Shown here: piece by piece, positions 34,087 through 36,703 of the stretch
Position numbering within the stretch: the stretch's first letter is position 1
Layout: each line of letters opens with the position of its first letter
Notes under the pieces: model-generated
Told to the model about the DNA's origin: nothing
The model's database searches: none
Seen by the model: only the letters and a program-made list of their open reading frames with translations
Position numbers and translations under genes: made by a program
Source of the DNA: Crocinitomicaceae bacterium
Lineage (GTDB): Bacteria > Bacteroidota > Bacteroidia > Flavobacteriales_D > Sanyastnellaceae
Reading direction: 5' to 3'
Assembly: GCA_002693775.1 (NCBI GenBank)
Contig: NZRP01000036.1
Location: 2,732 to 39,434 of the forward strand
DNA: 36,703 bases

Positions 34087-35537
34087 TGAAGCAGTTTGCT
34101 TCAGATAAAATAGCCCTTGTTGTAGGGAGTCTTTTTTCACTAATACTTTGTATTAGCATTTACTATGAATTCATGTGGCTGGCTCTTTTACCTGCCGCTA
34201 TTGTACTTGCATGGTGGGGAGTGAAGCGCATGGACTTATTTATGGGAGCACTATTAATTGCAGTGCCTCTAAGCCTTAACATGCAGGAGTTTTCATACAA
34301 TCTTCCTGGTCTATACCTACCAACTGAGCCCATGCTCATACTAACCTTAGGGATCTTCCTAATTAGATCATGCACTGGCTACCCAGTAGACTCTAGACTT
34401 TTCAAGCACCCGATAACTTATATAATTGGAGGAACCTTATTATGGATGATCATCTCAACTTCAACAAGTTGGGATATGCTAGTCTCTATCAAATTTCTCA
34501 TCTCAAGAACTTGGTTTATCGTCGGTTTTTTCTTTGTTCTAGGGAACATCATGCTCAACAAGCCAGAGTACAAAGAGAAGATGATTATGATGCTATTATT
34601 CCCGTTGACGATAGTAATCATCTACACTCTAATTAGACATGCTGGGCACGATTTCAGCAAACACGCTGGGCATTGGATGATGAAACCATTTTTCAAGGAT
34701 CACACTTCATATGGAGCTGTCCTTGCGATGATGTTTCCCCCAGCTATAGCACTTTTTTGGAAAAAAGACAGACCCACAATAACAAGAGTTTTATTAGGCA
34801 TCTCAACCTTCATACTTGCTATTGGAATTGTCTTCTCTTTTACAAGAGCAGCCTGGGTGAGTCTTGTGGGCGTAGCAGCTTTATTTACTGCAATGAAAAT
34901 GGGCTTCAAATGGAAGCAGTTAGTCGCGATTGGAGTTGTTGCCCTAGGGTTGCTCATTGTTAATCAGGATTCGATCTTGATAGAGTTACAACGAAATAAG
35001 CAAGACTCGTCAGACAATCTAACTGAGCACGTTGAATCTATTTCCAACGTTAGTAGTGACGACTCCAACTTAGAAAGGCTGAACAGGTGGAATTGTGCAT
35101 GGTCTCTTTTTAAAGAAAGACCTATTTCAGGATGGGGACCAGGGACCTATCAGTTTGTATACGCTCCTTTCCAAGAGGATAAGTACAGGACCTCCATAAG
35201 TACTAATAATGCCGATGGTGGAAACGCACACAGTGAGTACTTAGGCCCTTTATCTGAACAAGGTGTGCCAGGGCTTGTGTTGGTTCTACTGCTCGTGTGG
35301 TGGACCTCCGTTCTGGGGTTCAGGCTGTGGAATGAAATTAATAATAAGGACAAACGAAACCTAGCTGTTTCAGTTTACTTAGGCCTAATGACCTATTTCA
35401 TTCACGGGGTGCTGAACAATTACCTAGATACAGACAAGGCAAGCGCACCCTTCTGGGGTTTTATAGCTCTGTTGGTGGTAATGGATTTGGAATTGAAGGC
35501 TTCTAAGAAAAGGAATCAAAAGGAAATTACTTCTTAA
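34086..35537 (+). CDS. O-antigen ligase / polysaccharide polymerase family protein
   Basis: This 483-residue polytopic protein has about 11-12 membrane segments. A large periplasmic loop at about residues 298-395 contains RLNRWNCAWSLFKERPISGW, then GPGTYQFVYA and NAHSEYLGPLSEQGVPGL. This matches the O-antigen ligase/Wzy family, where the His-containing loop is functionally important. It would ligate or polymerise surface glycan. Ligase and polymerase cannot be told apart by sequence alone. The start is GTG 34086, overlapping the stop of the Wzz-like gene. The last 11 bases overlap convergent efp. Confidence 0.85.
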   Translation: MKQFASDKIALVVGSLFSLILCISIYYEFMWLALLPAAIVLAWWGVKRMDLFMGALLIAVPLSLNMQEFSYNLPGLYLPTEPMLILTLGIFLIRSCTGYPVDSRLFKHPITYIIGGTLLWMIISTSTSWDMLVSIKFLISRTWFIVGFFFVLGNIMLNKPEYKEKMIMMLLFPLTIVIIYTLIRHAGHDFSKHAGHWMMKPFFKDHTSYGAVLAMMFPPAIALFWKKDRPTITRVLLGISTFILAIGIVFSFTRAAWVSLVGVAALFTAMKMGFKWKQLVAIGVVALGLLIVNQDSILIELQRNKQDSSDNLTEHVESISNVSSDDSNLERLNRWNCAWSLFKERPISGWGPGTYQFVYAPFQEDKYRTSISTNNADGGNAHSEYLGPLSEQGVPGLVLVLLLVWWTSVLGFRLWNEINNKDKRNLAVSVYLGLMTYFIHGVLNNYLDTDKASAPFWGFIALLVVMDLELKASKKRNQKEITS

Positions 35538-36093
35538 CTCTCTCTGTGTATTCTTTAGTGCGAGTATCTACCTTGATAAAATCGCCAGTATTAATGAATA
35601 GAGGCACTCTAACCTCTACTCCTGTATCAATAGTTGCAGGTTTAAGAGTATTTGTTGCAGTATCTCCCTTCACACCTGGTTCAGTGTAAGTGATCTCCGC
35701 CTCAATGTGGTTAGGAAGGTCACAAAACAAAGGTCGCTCCTCATCAGCATGGAATACAATGAGGCAAATAAGCTCATCCTTTAAAAACTCTGGAGCATTT
35801 ATAAGATGCTTACCTAAAGTAATCTGATCATAAGTAGAGCAATTCATAAAGTGAAAGCCCATATCATCGTTGTACAAGTACTGATACTCACGAGTTTCAA
35901 TTCTAACGGGGTCAATTTTTGCACCAGCGTTAAAAGTGTGATCTACAACTCTACCTGTCTCAATATTCTTCAGTTTAGTTCTCACAAAAGCAGCACCTTT
36001 ACCAGGTTTTACGTGTAAAAACTCAACAATTTGCCATAAACCATTATTATGATTTAGACACATTCCATTTTTAATGTCTGATGTATTTGCCAT
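35527..36093 (-). CDS. efp: Translation elongation factor P
   Basis: This 188-residue protein has all three EF-P domains. The tip loop HVKPGKGAAFVR places Lys32 where the modified lysine occurs in Lys-type EF-P. EF-P relieves ribosome stalling at polyproline. The modification route is not seen here. It ends inside the 3' end of the O-antigen ligase gene (11-base overlap). A TATATTTA near-match to the -7 box lies on the minus strand at 36105-36098, just upstream of the ATG. No lpxA is adjacent on either side, whereas efp and lpxA often neighbour in this phylum, from memory. Confidence 0.95.
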   Translation of the reverse strand: MANTSDIKNGMCLNHNNGLWQIVEFLHVKPGKGAAFVRTKLKNIETGRVVDHTFNAGAKIDPVRIETREYQYLYNDDMGFHFMNCSTYDQITLGKHLINAPEFLKDELICLIVFHADEERPLFCDLPNHIEAEITYTEPGVKGDTATNTLKPATIDTGVEVRVPLFINTGDFIKVDTRTKEYTERVKK

Positions 36094-36105
36094 GCGCTAA
36101 ATATA

Positions 36106-36503
36106 TGGATAGACATTTTTAAATAATTAAAACTTGCCCTTTCTATTTCATCTACTTTAACTCAAACTTTATACTCATTATACAGATCTACAAAATAATC
36201 GACAGTAATACTTGAGTCTCTGTACTCTACCCACCCCCAATAAGTTTGCTTATCTAGCATATACCTAATCTAAAATCAGCTCTTAAAGATTGAAGGTCTG
36301 TCCCCCACATATCATTCGTGAGTTTTACTATTGCTTTAGATGCTAAAGGAAAATCTAAACACAGCAAAGAAGATTGCTGGGCTGCAACACCTGAAAAACG
36401 AAAAAAAACACTATCGTAAACCAAGTGAAAAAACTTAATAAGCGCAATCTCAAAAGGAGATTTGAGGGCTAGACATAAAAATTACGTTTGTTGGTTACTT
36501 TTT
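36106..36503. other. Intergenic stretch without a supported gene
   Basis: The roughly 460 bases between efp and tRNA-Leu hold no gene I can support. The minus strand has a frame open from about 36488 to a stop at 36254-36256, about 75 codons, with no ATG; TTG is the only plausible start. Its translation ends KLTNDMWGTDLQSLRADF. From memory, WGTDxQS peptides turn up in translated short interspersed repeats of other Bacteroidota, so this may be a repeat remnant rather than a gene. A-rich runs occur around 36394-36407. No hairpin terminator for efp-side genes is seen. Confidence 0.3.
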
Positions 36504-36504
36504 A

Positions 36505-36536
36505 TTGTCGTTTTATGATAGTTAGTCATATATTTG
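36505..36536 (+). promoter_or_regulatory. Two-box Bacteroidota promoter for tRNA-Leu
   Basis: TTG (36505-36507) is followed after 21 bases by TATATTTG (36529-36536), both matching the Bacteroidota promoter pattern. The -7 box ends 17 bases before the mature tRNA 5' end, a short leader as expected for a tRNA gene. Confidence 0.65.
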
Positions 36537-36553
36537 CACCCCTATTTTGGAAT

Positions 36554-36635
36554 GCGGGTGTGGTGAAATTGGTAGACACGCTAGACTTAGGATCTAGTGC
36601 CGCAAGGTGTGTGGGTTCGAGTCCCTCCACCCGCA
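36554..36635 (+). tRNA. tRNA-Leu (anticodon UAG)
   Basis: An 82-base cloverleaf. Acceptor arm GCGGGTG (36554-36560) pairs with CACCCGC (36628-36634), discriminator A at 36635. The anticodon loop CTTAGGA gives anticodon TAG at 36588-36590, reading CUN leucine codons. The T loop is GGTTCGAGTCC. A long variable arm and the size are typical of tRNA-Leu. CCA is not encoded; CAATT follows. Confidence 0.96.
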
Positions 36636-36703
36636 CAATTCCAACTCTTCCGGATAAGATCCATTTTTGATCCATAAAAGGAAAGCATGCAAATAAGTCA
36701 GGA

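Noticed and set aside
36652-36668. Terminator after tRNA-Leu
   Set aside because: Only a 4-base GGAT/ATCC stem precedes a short T run; too weak to call, and the true terminator may lie past the right edge.
36488-36670. 60-codon open frame on the plus strand over the tRNA
   Set aside because: It reads through tRNA-Leu, a common false open frame at tRNA genes.

Overview
The window reads as chromosome of a marine-type Bacteroidota, most likely Flavobacteriales near the Cryomorphaceae/Schleiferiaceae. The grounds are a type IX secretion and gliding block (porV, porU, a porP/sprF gene, gldJ), Bacteroidota -7 promoter elements (TAnnTTTG) upstream of several genes, an NhaD sodium/proton antiporter, and a secreted protein built from Cys-rich GCTDxxAxNY...DDGSC repeats. 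The lineage is inferred from gene content; no rRNA is present. Genes are tightly packed, intact and on both strands. I saw no insertion sequence, integrase, phage gene or CRISPR array.

Region by region. (1) 1-6797: a minus-strand run anmK, glutamate-type dehydrogenase, nhaD, exbB, exbD, tonB (cut by the left edge), with an acyl-CoA dehydrogenase diverging from anmK. This couples sodium/proton exchange and TonB energisation to central metabolism. (2) 6808-12744: pyruvate dehydrogenase E1-alpha and E2, recG, and an uncharacterised membrane-anchored propeller-like protein, all on the minus strand. (3) 12866-14493: a plus-strand pair, a VTC-type polyphosphate polymerase domain protein overlapping a DUF4956 membrane protein. 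(4) 14498-23022: ispF, porV and porU on the minus strand, then porP/sprF-like and gldJ on the plus strand. (5) 23097-27200: murF, tyrS, a LuxE-like acyl-adenylating protein and a small lipoprotein. (6) 27251-33039, minus strand: a family-4 glycosyltransferase, rnhB, and a 1339-residue secreted mosaic protein with lamin-tail, cupredoxin and OB-like domains. (7) 33094-36703: a Wzz-like chain-length protein, an O-antigen ligase/polymerase, EF-P, a 460-base intergenic stretch and tRNA-Leu(UAG).

How the parts may work together. PorU and PorV form the sortase/shuttle end of the type IX system. GldJ is its gliding/secretion lipoprotein partner and the PorP/SprF-like protein an outer-membrane accessory. 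The Wzz-like and ligase genes fit surface polysaccharide assembly, which in this phylum also supplies the A-LPS anchor for type IX cargo. The large mosaic protein looks like a surface or secreted product. The least explained items are the VTC/DUF4956 pair, the mosaic protein with its blue-copper-like domain and dockerin-like end, the orphan LuxE-like ligase, and a perfect 16-base palindrome formed by two back-to-back -7 elements at 33045-33060.
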